Of a stretch of DNA of 64,000 nucleotides, positions 32,985-43,889 are shown in pieces. Both the position numbers and the translations under genes were made by a program. Below the pieces are notes generated by a model. It was not told the origin of the DNA, ran no database searches, and saw only the letters and a list, made by a program, of their open reading frames with translations. Within the stretch, counting starts at the first letter, position 1. Each line of letters begins with the position of its first letter. Source of the DNA: Cynocephalus volans (taxonomy: Eukaryota; Chordata; Mammalia; Dermoptera; Cynocephalidae); contig NC_084467.1 in the NCBI RefSeq assembly GCF_027409185.1, positions 15,676,501 to 15,740,500 on the forward strand, given 5' to 3'.

Positions 32985-33700
32985 ATTCACTCACTTATTC
33001 AACAAATAATTAGGAAGCCTTGCTATGTGCCAGGATCAGCATCAGATGCTATGAATGCAGGGATATGTTAGACATGATGTTGCCCTTTCATTCATTCTCT
33101 CACTCGCTTATTCATCCAATATTATGTTAGTTGCACATTGACTGTATGCCAGTGTCTGTGCCGGGCATGGGATACTGTAGCCCCTCAGTCAGCTTATCTA
33201 ACTGGGGGTGGTTAAGCTTTCTCAAGGAGATGGTGAAGAGCTGAGGAGCTCTCCTTGCAGGACAACTAACTAGATGGAGCAGGGGAAGGGTAAATTCTGG
33301 ACAAAGGGATCAACATGGGTAAAATCCCAGAGGTATGAGACAACTTGAAGTCCAGAGAACCACAAGTAGTTCTGTGTGGCTGGAGTGAAGGGTCCATGTG
33401 GGGGGACCAGGCAGGAGCAGAGCCAGAGAGAGCGCAGGGGCAGATCATACAGGACCTTGAGTGCTATGCTAAGAAGTGGCACTTTTTACAGAAAGCCATG
33501 GGAGAGTTATTGAAGGGTTTTAGGCTGGGTTGAGAAAGGGAGTATAAGGTGGGGACAACCATCATCAGATATTGCAAAGACCTGGCTGCAGCTTGGGGAA
33601 TGAATTGGAACCCAGGAGACTAGAGACAAGGAAATCAGTCAGGAAGCTGTAAAGAGGGTGGAACTGAGGCCAGGGGAATGGAGGGGAGGATGTACCCAGA
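32985..33700 (-). repeat. L2 LINE, antisense, long copy
   Basis: Opens with two tandem starts (ttcaacaaataattaggaag at about 32,999 and catccaatattatgttagtt at about 33,113), then tgtgtggctggagtgaaggg and gaaagccatgggagagttat. It suggests two L2 insertions or an internal duplication. Confidence 0.82.
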
Positions 33701-33734
33701 AGACATCAGGAAGGTGAAATCCACAAGAGGTGGT

Positions 33735-34230
33735 CTATCAGTTAGCGGTTGCCAGAAAATGCTGCATACCAAGCCACTCCAAACTCAGTGACTTAAACCA
33801 ACAGTCATTCATTCTTACAGATCTCTAGAGCAACTAAGAGTTGGTTGATCTTGGCTGGGCTCTGCTGGGTGGCTCTGCTGGGCTGGGCTGAGCTACCCAC
33901 TCACTTATGCATCTGCAGTTGGCTGATTTCAGCTGGGCTTCATGGAGGTGGTTTGGTCCTGCTCTGTGCATCTCTTATCCTGAGACCATGGGCCAATCTG
34001 GGCATGCTCTTCTTGTGGTAACAGGGGCAGAGGCACAAGAGAACAAGCCCAACCAGGCAAACACTTTCTAAGCCTTCAGTTTCATCGTACCCACCAATAT
34101 TCCATCGGCTAAGTCATGTGACTGAGCCCAAGGTGAAGGAGCGGGAGCTACAGTTCACCTTTTCAGAGGAAGAACTGCCGAGTCACATGGCAAAGGGCAT
34201 GGATACAGGGAGGGGTGAAGAACTGGGGCT
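33735..34230. repeat. Old LTR-like repeat, partner of 19,720-20,118
   Basis: ggttgccagaaaatgctgca, ctcagtgacttaaaccaaca, gggctgggctgagctaccca and agtcatgtgactgagcccaa are the standard blocks of an old mammalian LTR-like family that I do not name. Confidence 0.5.
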
Positions 34231-35009
34231 ATTCATGCAATCTTCTACACCAGAGAAGGGATTGGAGCAGGAGAGTAAAGAGAGAAAGAGCTCATGAGTT
34301 GTTTTGCCAAGAATGTGATACACATCAGCCCAATTGCCTGCAAAGCTGGAACCTGTTCCCCTTTATACCCCACAGCCACACTCAACTGGGTCCAACCCCT
34401 TCAGGAATTAAGGCTGAGACAGGAGTTCTTGCAGATGCCATGTCTTTGCAGCCTAGCTACCCTGCTCAGAGTGTTCTGAGGAAAGAGGCAACCCCAGACC
34501 TCCAAAACCCCATCTAGACCTCCAAGTGCCATCTAGACCTTACCTGATCTCTCTGACAGCCCTGACCTGACCCCCCAGGTTGCATCACCACAGAGACTAG
34601 CTTTCCCTTCTCACTCATACTGTGTTGATTACATATTCTAGAGACTCGTTTTCCTCCATGTGGGCAGACACAGTAGTACAACCACTACCGATCCTACAAA
34701 CAGAGGAGTGGGTGGGAAAAGAGGTGTGTGTTTGGTGGTGGGAAGAATCTACTGCTTCTTCCTCTGGGATCCTGTCTTCCCCTTTTCACCCCATTTCTCT
34801 TCTCTTGCTGCCCCTCAGACCGTCTACCTTGCTTTCTGCAACTACAGAATAAACGGGAAGGAGATTTAATCTCTCCAGAGGGCACCCTGGTGAGGAAGGA
34901 AGTAGAAATGGCCTGTACCCTGGCTGGCCCACCTGGGTGACCAGGGGGGAGTCCCTCCCCTTTCTGGATCTCAGTTTTCACACCTGTGAAACAGTAACTT
35001 TGGTCTAGG
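34231..35009. other. Unique intergenic sequence
   Basis: I recognise no gene or repeat. Overlapping short frames at about 34,622-35,038 on both strands have no recognisable protein. Confidence 0.45.
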
Positions 35010-35260
35010 AAACAACTAATGTTTATTTTAACAAACACTTATGTGATGCTTACCAAGTGCCCTGCTGTCTTAAGTGCTTTGCAAATACAGTATTAACTCA
35101 CTGAATGATCATAACAAGGTATCGAGGCATCGCCATTGTACAGAGGTTAAGTAACTTCCCCAAGGGCACATAGCTAAAGAAAGATGGAGCCAGGCTTTGA
35201 ACCCATGCAGTCTGGCACCAGAGTTCACATTTCACCACCACATTATGCTGCCACTTGCTG
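35010..35260 (-). repeat. MIR SINE
   Basis: ttaagtgctttgcaaataca, cagaggttaagtaacttccc, aagggcacatagctaaagaa, caggctttgaacccatgcag. Confidence 0.85.
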
Positions 35261-35347
35261 TCTTGTCCTCTCCAAATTTCTAGAAGCCCAGCAGTCCGGC
35301 CTCTTGGATCCATGCCTATCCCACCTCTTTTGTTTACTCTGAATGGG

Positions 35348-35793
35348 TGTTGTGGGTTGAATTGTGTCCCCCTCCAAAAGTGATGTTCAAGTTCTAATCC
35401 CTGGTCCCTGTGAATGGGACCTTACTTGGAAATAGGGTCTTTGCAGATGTAATCAAGTTAAGATGAGATAGTACTAGATTAGGGTGGGTCCTAATCCAGT
35501 GTCTTTATAAGAGAAAGGAAAGGGAGATTTGGAGACAGATACACAGAGACACACAGAGGGAAGACGGCCATGTGAAAACAGAGGAAGAAATTGGACTGAT
35601 GCTGCTACAAGCCCAGGAATGAATGGCAAGGGTTACCAGCGATCACCAGAAAACAGGAGCAAAAAAGGAATGATTCTTCTGCAGAGCCTTAATTTCAGAC
35701 TTCTAGCCTCCAGAACTGTGAGAGAACAAGTCTGTTGTTTCAAGCCACCCCATTTGTGGTCATTTGTTATGGCAGCCCCAGAAACTGATCTAC
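35348..35793 (+). mobile_element. MLT1-type MaLR solo LTR
   Basis: tgttgtgggttgaattgtgt, ggaaatagggtctttgcaga, tgtaatcaagttaagatgag, gacttctagcctccagaact, gttatggcagccccagaaac. Ends near gatctac. Confidence 0.92.
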
Positions 35794-36227
35794 TAGGGTA
35801 AGGAAATCTTGACGCCTTCAAGAGGAGGCAGCTCTGGCCAAGACCTCCAAGCTAGCATAGCACCTTCCTTCACTACCCATCAGTTCACAGCTCAGATCCC
35901 CTGTCTCCTGCCACCTCTTGTGTCTTCTTCATAGCCTGGTTGAACACTCAAGCAGGCTGACAGTGTTCTCCAAGAATCTTGGTCCTGAAATGCAAACTCT
36001 GGGCTTGGGATGGCTGAGTAGAAAGGACGACCAGTGGATATGGAAACTGAATGGGGGCTCAGTAGGGGACAGATATCTTGAGCTTCATAGGAGCTGAGAA
36101 TGGAGCTTTGGAAGTTTTGGGTGGTGGGGCTTGGAATTCTAAGTGGCTATGTCCCTAAACCCGGGTCCCCTACCTGCAGGGAACCAGGACTCTGAGCTGA
36201 AAGTGGCTCACAGCCACTCTAGGTGGC
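35794..36227. other. Unique intergenic sequence
   Basis: I recognise no gene or repeat. Confidence 0.45.
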
Positions 36228-36440
36228 ATAAGGCAGTGTGGCATTGTTGCAAGGACTTGGGAGTCAGAGGAGGATTGAGTTTGAATCCCAGCTCTGCCAC
36301 TTGGCTGTGACTTCAGGCCAATTACTTTATCTCTCAACCTCAGTCCCCCACCCCCTATTGAGCAAAGCTGATTATGCCTCCTGTACTGGGTGATTCTGAG
36401 GGTTAAATAAGAGAATATGTGGAAAGGCTTTAGGGAACTG
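36228..36440 (+). repeat. MIR SINE, nearly full length
   Basis: aaggcagtgtggcattgttg, gagtttgaatcccagctctg, ggttaaataagagaatatgt. Confidence 0.87.
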
Positions 36441-37204
36441 ACGAGTGGAACAAACGCTGGTCATAATCCATGCGCCTCCCCACACTGCCGAGTTCCTGGA
36501 AACCTGTCTTGCCTGTCATCACGTTCTCCAAGCACTGGCCCCGAGGCCTGGCTCCCTGTGGACAGGTACAGTACTGAACTGAAGAGAGCTTTTCCTCCTG
36601 GTTCGTCCTTGGTTAGTCCTCATATGACCAGGACAGCTTTGTGTTCTCCAGGCCATCATTTTCTACTCAGTCTATAAAAGTGGTTTGCTTCTCTCTCGAG
36701 GCTGATTCCTCACTCCAGCAGGCATTCAGGCTGTACAGCCAAGTCTGAGAAGTTCATTTGCCCATGTCTAGCTCCCCTTCCTCCCCACCCCCTCCATTCC
36801 CCCTGTCCAGCAGCACCCCCCTCATCCCTCCTTCCAGATTGTTCTCCAAAGTTCTTTTGCTGGGGCTTCCCCCTCTCAGCTGGCTGGCACCTGCAAAGAT
36901 GGGAAACACCCAGGTCTTCAGGTAGCATGTTTAATGAAGGTCTAGGGAGACTTAAAACTCTTTGGGAATCCTTAGGTGTGACTCCCTAATGGTGGAATCA
37001 TTGGTCCCTGGAATTCTGGCTAAGATCCCATGTCATCTGTTACCCTGGCAGGGAGTTCTTGGACTCCACATGACTTCTCTGTTCCCCTACGCCGTTGCAT
37101 CCACCACCATCTCTACCCCACCCTCAGACTCCACCCTCCCTGGGCAGAGAGTCCAGAAAGGGAGAAGTTCATCTGTCCTGGGAGTAGCTGGTGTGCGGGG
37201 AAGG
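36441..37204. other. Unique intergenic sequence
   Basis: No gene or repeat. A CT-rich stretch lies at about 36,770-36,835. Confidence 0.45.
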
Positions 37205-37620
37205 AGGCAGGGTGGAGAAGTAGAGTCAGACAGACCTGGGTTTGAATTTTGGCTCTTCCACTTGCTGTGTGGCCTTGGGCAAGTCCCTTCACCTATTTGA
37301 GCTTGTTTTTGAAATGAGCATAGCATCCACCTCCCAGTGTTTAGTACAGAACAAGTGAGAATGTGCTCCCTCCAGGCCTGATGTGTGGTGCCTGGTGTGC
37401 AGTAATGGCTCTAAAAGGCCAGCGAGATGTACTGGCAAGTTTCTGGTGCTGGAATCTGACAGGTGTGAGTTTAAGTCCCTGCTCTGTCATTTTCTAGCTG
37501 TGTGACTTGGGCAATCATTCCATATATCTGAACCGTGATTTCTCTATGAACTAGGGATAAAGTCCCTCCTCTTAGGGGTTTTTGTAAGAATTATATGAGA
37601 TGTGTAGGTGTATGAACATT
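37205..37620 (+). repeat. Two MIR SINEs in tandem orientation
   Basis: MIR 1 at 37,205-37,412 (gacctgggtttgaattttgg, ggccttgggcaagtcccttc) is followed at once by MIR 2 at 37,420-37,620 (agctgtgtgacttgggcaat, gtaagaattatatgagatg). They are separate, differently diverged insertions. Confidence 0.85.
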
Positions 37621-38299
37621 AGCTCCATCCTGTACCTCTGAAGAATCTGACTTCTCGACTTTGAACCCTTTCACTCTAGGCTTCAAATTTCAGTTTCATG
37701 GTCCCACCCAGCCAGCCACTTGGCTTCCAGATCTGCATGTCCTTGATCATGAGCCCCTTGGGCTTATGGGCCCACTGGCTGCCCAACTTTGTGTCCCAGA
37801 GGCTAGGCCTCTGGTCTAATGCCTTCGGGAACTGTACCTGAAAGGCTAGAAATTTTCCTGTGGCTTTGGCATGGCCAGGGGTGGGAGGTGATGGCTTTGG
37901 TCTCTAAGGCTGGACAGGCATGGGCAAAGTCCTTGGCAGGTAACCTGCCCATGACCTTGGTAACCAGAGCCACCTCCTGGCTGCATCATGGCCACTTGGG
38001 GGGAAGTGGATTGACAGCTTGTATCACTTGGCTGAGAATTGGACTTGCTGGGGGACCGGGGGATGCAGAGGGGCTAGCTCTGCTCTGGTTCCAGGGAGAA
38101 GGCTCACTCTCCTGGAGGCCTGTTGTGGCTGGTCAGACCCTTTCCATCAGCATGGCAGGAATTAGCAGAGGCTGCTAAGTGGCCTCCTGCTTTCTCCCGT
38201 GCTCAGAAGGGGGAAGGGAAGGCCAAGGGGTGGGGGCAGGCAGCACCAGCGGTGTGTGTGCGCATGGGGTGATTGTCATGGTTACGCTCTGACAAAACA
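37621..38299. other. Unique sequence upstream of the candidate promoter
   Basis: I recognise no repeat. Frames at 37,819-38,178 and 38,199-38,567 (+) are G+C-rich and have no recognisable protein. Confidence 0.45.
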
Positions 38300-38319
38300 A
38301 ATGGCTCTGCTTCCTGCAG

Positions 38320-38505
38320 GCCACCTAAACAGCCATCGCGATGTGGGCATTGATCAAGCCGTCTGCCAGGGCAGCGGGCGCTGGGCTCGGGCACTGGAGC
38401 CCAGCCCTGGGCATCCCCTGCCGCAGCTCTGGGTGCAGGGAGGTGGCTGCCGTGGCTGTGGAGACAAGGAGTGTTTGCCCAGACACATGTTGCTTCTGGG
38501 GCCAG
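38320..38505 (+). other. Candidate non-coding first/second exon of VWA5B1
   Basis: A good acceptor (gcttcctgcag, ending 38,319) and a strong donor (CAG|gtaagg, GT at 38,506) bracket 186 bp that is richer in CpG than the flanks. The first coding exon at 55,698 needs an upstream 5' UTR exon on the + strand, and no other stretch before it has such clean signals. The protein reading frame here is not recognisable. This is inference; transcript data would decide. Confidence 0.35.
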
Positions 38506-38564
38506 GTAAGGGCTGGTCCAGCTGGTGTGAGGAGGAGGGGCCAGTCAGCAGGGCTGTCCCGTGC

Positions 38565-38680
38565 TGAGGGTGTGCGTGAGTGTGATACACGGTGATGAGT
38601 TCGTGTGCCTCTGTGTGGGTGTAGGCGTCCGTGTGCGTCCGTGGGTATGTGTGTCAGGGTGTGCACCCGGTGTGCTCGCT
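38565..38680 (+). repeat. GT-rich low-complexity tract
   Basis: Irregular gtgtgcgtgagtgtgatac..tgtgtgtcagggtgtgcac, with CpG and TpG steps, lying between the two candidate 5' UTR exons. Confidence 0.7.
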
Positions 38681-38754
38681 GCGGGGAGGGGCCCAGGAGG
38701 CTCCAGCAGCAGGAGTGAGGGAGCACGACCACATGTTGCTGCTCAGGACGCGCG

Positions 38755-38937
38755 CTCTCTCTCCCCCCACTCCTCCTCCTGCTGCCTCTTTCTCACTCGC
38801 TTTCACTCTCTATTTCTCTGTCTTTTTCCTGGGTGAGATTCTCTCTGCGTCTCCTTCTTCCCCGTGTCTCTGTCTCTCTCCTCTCTGTCTCTTTCTCCCT
38901 CTCTCAACCTCCCCTCCTGCCACCTGTTTCCACCCTC
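38755..38937 (+). repeat. Polypyrimidine tract
   Basis: About 180 bases almost entirely C/T (ctctctctccccccactcct ... tctttctccctctctcaacc). It produces the 238-codon + frame at 38,833-39,549, which is low complexity and not a gene. Confidence 0.85.
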
Positions 38938-38949
38938 TCCCAGTCCCCC

Positions 38950-39108
38950 CTCATCTCTTGTCTGTCCTCCAGAGCCCCGGGGCGGTCAGGAGCTCTGCGG
39001 GCTGCCCACTCCTGGCTGCCCTCTGGGTGCCCAGCATGTGACTGTCCCCAAAGCCGCTGGCTGAGCACGTGCCCTTCCCTGAGCCCTGTGTCCCTGGGCT
39101 CCTGCAAG
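38950..39108 (+). other. Candidate 5' UTR exon with strong splice donor
   Basis: The donor gcaag|gtaagg (GT at 39,109) ends a G+C-rich stretch containing several CpG dinucleotides. No acceptor is needed if transcription starts here, so the left edge is a guess (shortly after the pyrimidine tract). It would splice to the acceptor at 55,697 over about 16.6 kb. It may be an alternative to, or follow, the candidate exon ending at 38,505. Confidence 0.35.
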
Positions 39109-39404
39109 GTAAGGGGGCTCTGGATGGAGATGGGGTCCGCGGGCAGCAGGAGGCGACGGGGGGGAGGGAGACTTGGCACAGACTGCAGCAGCGTGGCGTC
39201 TGCTATCACGTCAAGCCCCCGCTGGAAGTCCCGTCATAACATCTCCTGCGGCAGCCCCAACAGTTCCCCCCAGCGCTTCGGTCACACCCGCCCGCACCAC
39301 ACCGCAGCAGATGGAGGCTTGGGGGTGGGGACCAGGACCGTCCCCCCTGCCACCCCCCCACCCCCTGAAGAGCAACAGGCACCTTCCTGCCTCTGTTCCT
39401 GCTC

Positions 39405-39472
39405 CCTTTCCTTCTCTTTCTTCCTTCCTTCTTTACTTTCTCTTTCTTTCTTTCTTTCTTTTTTTTTTTTTG
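39405..39472 (+). repeat. CTTT/CTTC microsatellite with T tail
   Basis: ttccttctctttcttccttc, then ctttctttctttctttcttt and (T)12. Confidence 0.9.
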
Positions 39473-39673
39473 AAGACTTAGGAAGCAGAGTGCTCTCCCT
39501 CGCTTCTTCCACTGGGACACAAGCCTGTTCCCTGGGTTCACCTGTCTAAACAGCCAGGCCATGGCAACTGGGCAGAGGCTCAAAGGGCACAGAATGAACT
39601 CTGGTCTTCTTGCTCTGGGTGAAGGGCAGAGGGCAGCAGGCTCCGTGATTAGCTGGGGTGGGATGGGGGACTA

Positions 39674-39676
<3 letters not shown>

Positions 39677-39723
<47 letters not shown>

Positions 39724-39731
39724 TGTGTGTT
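39677..39731 (+). repeat. (GT)n microsatellite
   Basis: About 20 GT units from 39,677, one TATG break at about 39,716-39,719, then further GT units to 39,731. A G run (ggggggggggg) follows at about 39,738-39,748. Confidence 0.95.
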
Positions 39732-39749
39732 GGAGATGGGGGGGGGGGC

Positions 39750-41289
39750 TGTGTGCTTGAGAGCTGCATGAGGACATGTGTGTGGAGGGCGGTGTCTCCA
39801 GAGAGTCGTGATGTGTATGGAGTGAGCTACGTGAGTTGGTAAGGGAGGGTGTACATATAAACATGTCTACATGTTTAGGAGTGTGTTTGCATGTGTGGAA
39901 TGCCCTGTGCCTGCTGGTGTGCAGGGATTTAAGAGTGTAGGGATGCGCATATGTGTGCAGGGGATTGTGGATGGACCCTATCTCAGAGGTTGCTGGGCAG
40001 GATCCCAAGGCCTTCCATGTGGCTGCAGTGCCCTCGCCACCCGTCCTGGTCAGCATCCACCTCCAGGGACAGTACCTTGGCTGTTTCCAATCCAGCCCCA
40101 CTCAGGTGCCCTGATGGGTAGCCTGCAGATCCTGCTGCTTTTCTGGCATGTGATGGGATGAGGATCCTTTCAGAAGTTGGAAAACTCAGGAGTCTGTGGT
40201 CTCGCAGTAAATAAAGTGCAGTCCAGGCCCGAATCTGGGCCAGATGAAGCTCTCAGAAGAAACCCCAGCCATTGGCCATTGGGCTGTTGGTAAAGTTACC
40301 CTGGCTGGGGAGAAGAGGTAGGAGACAGGGAACCCCACCCAAGGTGATGACACAAGTTCCCTGTTCAGAGGGGCTTGGACACCCACTCAAACACACCCCC
40401 AAATAAACTAGCCACCCCCTTCCAGAGGGAAGCAGCAACATCTCTGTCCCTCCTCTGTCTCCCTCTTTGCTGCTATGGCCTGAGCGAGCACCCTCCCTGG
40501 TTGGCCTCCCATTACCAGACAGATGACACTGATCATGCTCTGTGGGAGGCCAGCTCCACAGGGGATGGGGGGAGAGATCCCTGGGGAAGAGAATGGAAGA
40601 GGCACACAGGGGTTCCAGGTTAGCAGCTCCTCCAGGACTCTGGCCTTGAACCCCTGCTCATGTTCAAGTTGTCCTCTCTGCTGGGGGCTTGGGCTTCTCT
40701 CAGCACCTCCTGGCTGACCTACACCACCTCCAGTCACCAATGCCCAAGCTGTGCAGACAGATTTCTCGTGGCCCAAAGGTGTCCTCACTCCAGCCAGACT
40801 GAGAAGAGGCCTTGGGCAATGCCAGGCAGGATGTCACCATGAACAAGAAGTCAATTCCCCCAGGGAACACATCCCTGGAGGCACTGGGAACAGCCCAGTG
40901 GGGTCAGTGGACAACGTATGGCTCCAGGTCACGGGGGCGCACAAATCCTTTCATCTCATTCGCCCCCTTTAAATAAATGTGACCACTCAGCATTCCCTTG
41001 TGAAAAATCAGCCAGGAATGTTTCCCTACCCGGTGCTGTCCCAGGATACTCACCCCGCAGCACTGCTGACACATGAAGCCCTCCGGATTCCTGGATTCCT
41101 TAGAGAGATGGGATTGGGATAAGGGGTGTTCAGTGTGGGGCTAGGAAGGCTGCCCAAAGGAGGTGAGGAGCAGGGAAGCATAGGGGGGGTGGCTAGAGGG
41201 AGCGTGGGGAGAGGCAGAAGGTCTTGATTGACTGGTGTCAAGTAAGTCAATTTGAATGAACAGACAAGCCAGGGGGGGATAGGGAAAGG
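39750..41289. other. Unique sequence
   Basis: No repeat or gene recognised, apart from continuing GT-rich sequence to about 39,960. Frames such as 40,408-40,788 (-) have no recognisable protein. Confidence 0.4.
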
Positions 41290-41390
41290 AATGAAAACTG
41301 TTTGCTCACTGGGTGCCCACTTTATGCCAGATGCCATGCTAGGTACTGGGTGTCTGTCCTTGGGGAGCTTGCAGAGACTGACAGTGGTCA
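41290..41390 (-). repeat. L2 fragment, antisense
   Basis: ctttatgccagatgccatgc, taggtactgggtgtctgtcc, ttggggagcttgcagagact. Confidence 0.7.
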
Positions 41391-41734
41391 ACTACCCAAG
41401 CTGACAAGAAATGGCACCCATGAGAAGAGCTTCTGGATTTGAGATCTCTTTGTGGTTGCCAAGAGGAGAATGCCAAGGGACTTAGAGTGGTCACGGCACA
41501 GAGTCGGTTGCTCCTGTATTGGAGCGGGGCAAGGGTAACCCACTTCAGGAGAGCACAGAGAGTTAGTAGAGGAGGAAAGCCTGAGACTGAACCTTGAGCA
41601 ATTTCTGCCTCTGATGTCTGGTCACTTGCCTCCCTGTGTAGAACTGGCACTGAGGATGAGCCTGCAAAAGCGTCAGACAAGGGGCAGCTGGGCAGGGGGA
41701 CAGCACTACCTAGTGTGTTCTCTGCCTTGTGTAC

Positions 41735-41880
41735 CCCCTCACCAGGTGCCTTACTCATGGTGTTGGATTTAATCCCCACTTTACAGATGATGAAACTGAG
41801 GCTTGGAAAGTTCAGAGAGCTAGACTGAAAGTCGCATAGTAAATGGCAGAGCTGTTGCACCAGAAATGAAGTTAAGGATG
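41735..41880 (-). repeat. MIR SINE fragment
   Basis: ccccactttacagatgatga, aactgaggcttggaaagttc, aaatggcagagctgttgcac. Confidence 0.78.
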
Positions 41881-41889
41881 TTGACAGGT

Positions 41890-42420
41890 TTGCCAAACAT
41901 TTCCTGAGCACGTGCTATGTGCTGGGTGCCATGAGAGAAACTGAAGTGCAAAGGGCCTTTGTGCCACACTCTATAAGAGAGCTTTAGGGGCACCCCATGG
42001 ACAGCCATCTCTATAGCAGAAACAGCTGCATAAAGCCATATCCCAGGGGCTAAGAGGGAGCCATTGCTTCTAGACAAAGGGATCAGAAAGGCTTCATGGA
42101 GGAGATGGGGTTTGAAAGGACCCAGTAGGATGAGTAGGTTTAGGAACACAGAGGTGGGATAACAGTGCTCTGTGCTGAGGAGGAGCGTAAGCAAGGGCCC
42201 AGAGATGGGACTCACAGGGGGCCTGGAAAAAGGCAGATATTCTGGTCTGGAACACAGGGTAAGGGTGCAAGAGTATAGGACCTGGCCACAAAGGTGGGCT
42301 GGGGGGTGATCACCAGGGAGGCAGAATTTGACATGGAGGAGTCAGGCTCCAGTTAAGGCTATTGACAGTCCTGGAGCAGGGAAGCACTGTGCTCAGACCA
42401 GGACCTCAGGAAGAAAAATT
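41890..42420 (-). repeat. L2 LINE, antisense
   Basis: gagcacgtgctatgtgctgg, ggcttcatggaggagatggg and tttaggaacacagaggtggg, then gtaagcaagggcccagagat. Confidence 0.8.
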
Positions 42421-43080
42421 ATAGAGCCTGAGAATGAAATTTCACCGCCTGAATCCTCACTGGGGTCTGGGCTAGGTGATGCCCCATGAATGGTCCTGAG
42501 GCGAGGGCTCCAGGACGTCTCAGTACCAAGCTCTTCTTCCCCTTCCTATGACCACACTGGGGATCAAACTGCTGGGCCCAGGACACTCTGCTAAGAGGTT
42601 TCTTCCATGGGTGCCACTCTGGGGACAGTGACAGGTCATAGGACCAGGGAAGGCAGTGGTGTGGATGGTCCCAGCACAACCTAGAAGAGGTCACGGGTAG
42701 GAGTGACTGGAAGGCAGGGGATGGGTTCACCTGGTTACTGTTGTATCCTGCCTTCCTTTGTTCAGACCCCATGAGGGTGTTTGTGTAATTGTTATCTGAG
42801 ACCCCACAGATGTGAGATCGTAGATTTTAAGAAGCCACCATAATAGGAGAACATTAATGAACTGACCACTTTTAAAAGTAGTTTCTGCATAAACATCTGT
42901 CCTTGCCCAGGCCAGTGTTGACCCCTGCCCATCAACATCTGTGTCCATCAGTTTCTCTGGGGTTGTTGGGGGAGATAAGCAGCTGACCACAGAAAGCCAA
43001 AGAATCGCACCGTGAAACTGAAATCTCATAGAAGTTGTAGGATTTAATGATGCCAATCAAAGGGGAGGTTGGAGGACTCA
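42421..43080. other. Unique sequence
   Basis: I recognise no gene or repeat family. Confidence 0.4.
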
Positions 43081-43240
43081 TAATCCCACACAAAATCATA
43101 AGCGAACGAGAAGATGATAGTTAGGCCAGTTAACGACAGAAGAAGAGGAAGTCGACAACAATGAGTTTATGGTAGGAAACGTTAATCATTATGCTACGAC
43201 AGTAAAGTATGAAATAAAAAAATGTCGTATCGTGCTAGCA
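43081..43240. other. AT-rich patch retaining many CpGs, unexplained
   Basis: Eight CpG dinucleotides fall within about 130 bases of otherwise A+T-rich DNA (agcgaacgag, taacgaca, gtcgacaac, aacgttaat, ctacgacag, gtcgtatcgtg). No repeat family, frame or RNA gene is recognised. Confidence 0.5.
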
Positions 43241-43552
43241 TGTAATTTTGTTTAAAAAATTATGCCCCCCAACAGAATCAATACTTGATTTGTTCTTTGT
43301 TCATTGGAAGTTTTAGCACATGGTTGTAATTACAATTTTATTTGGGTTCAATATAAAATTCTATTTTCATATTTTTGGTTTCATTTTTCAAAATAAAATC
43401 CCAATTGAAGTTTTTTCTTCACTTACCATTTCCTATGAAATTTTGGTCCCTGTTTTAAGTGGATTCACTTGGAGTGGTCTTTTTCTGGTCTAATTATTGG
43501 GTGAATATAAAGACCTCTCATAGTCAGTGTTTAATATCTGTACAGTTTGTGA

Positions 43553-43581
43553 ATGAATGAATGAATGAATGAGTGAGTGAA
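43553..43581 (+). repeat. (GAAT)n microsatellite
   Basis: gaatgaatgaatgaatgaat, then gagtgagtgaat. Confidence 0.9.
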
Positions 43582-43659
43582 TAGCTATGGAGTCCTTTCC
43601 AGAGCCATACCCTATTGCCGTTCAGGTGTCTTGCTTCTGCATTGCCTGCCTCATCTCGG

Positions 43660-43795
43660 GTCACTCATTCATTTATTCACCATTTAATAAAAACCTGTTG
43701 ATTGCCATGTGCTCTTCTGGGCACTGGGGTTACAATTGTTGACAAAATATACAAAACTCTCTGCCTTCATAGAGCTTATATCTTAGTGGACCCAC
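43660..43795 (-). repeat. L2 fragment, antisense
   Basis: tcactcattcatttattcac, ctgggcactggggttacaat, ctgccttcatagagcttata. Confidence 0.8.
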
Positions 43796-43889
43796 TGGCC
43801 ACCCTCCTCTTCCTCCACCTCTTACTCCCTTCCCAATATTGTGGGTTCTGTCCCTGGGACATCCTTTTGCTCAAACACCCAAACATTCA

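Larger units (their letters stand above)
38300..39310. promoter_or_regulatory. CpG-denser block, putative VWA5B1 promoter
   Basis: CpG dinucleotides are clearly commoner here (for example 38,336-38,450 and 39,137-39,305) than in the surrounding tens of kilobases. The block contains both candidate 5' UTR donors and sits upstream of the first coding exon in the right orientation. There is no obvious TATA box. It is not a dense, classic CpG island, so the call rests on context. Confidence 0.35.

Noticed and set aside
38833..39549. Longest + frame of the window (238 codons)
   Set aside because: It is produced by a polypyrimidine tract and microsatellite (Ser/Leu/Pro/Phe-rich low complexity), with no domain and no family resemblance.
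41339..41911. 190-codon minus-strand frame
   Set aside because: It spans L2 and MIR fragments in antisense and has low-information composition.
43553..43581. CRISPR-like or satellite array
   Set aside because: It is a simple tetranucleotide microsatellite. No spaced direct repeats occur anywhere in the window.
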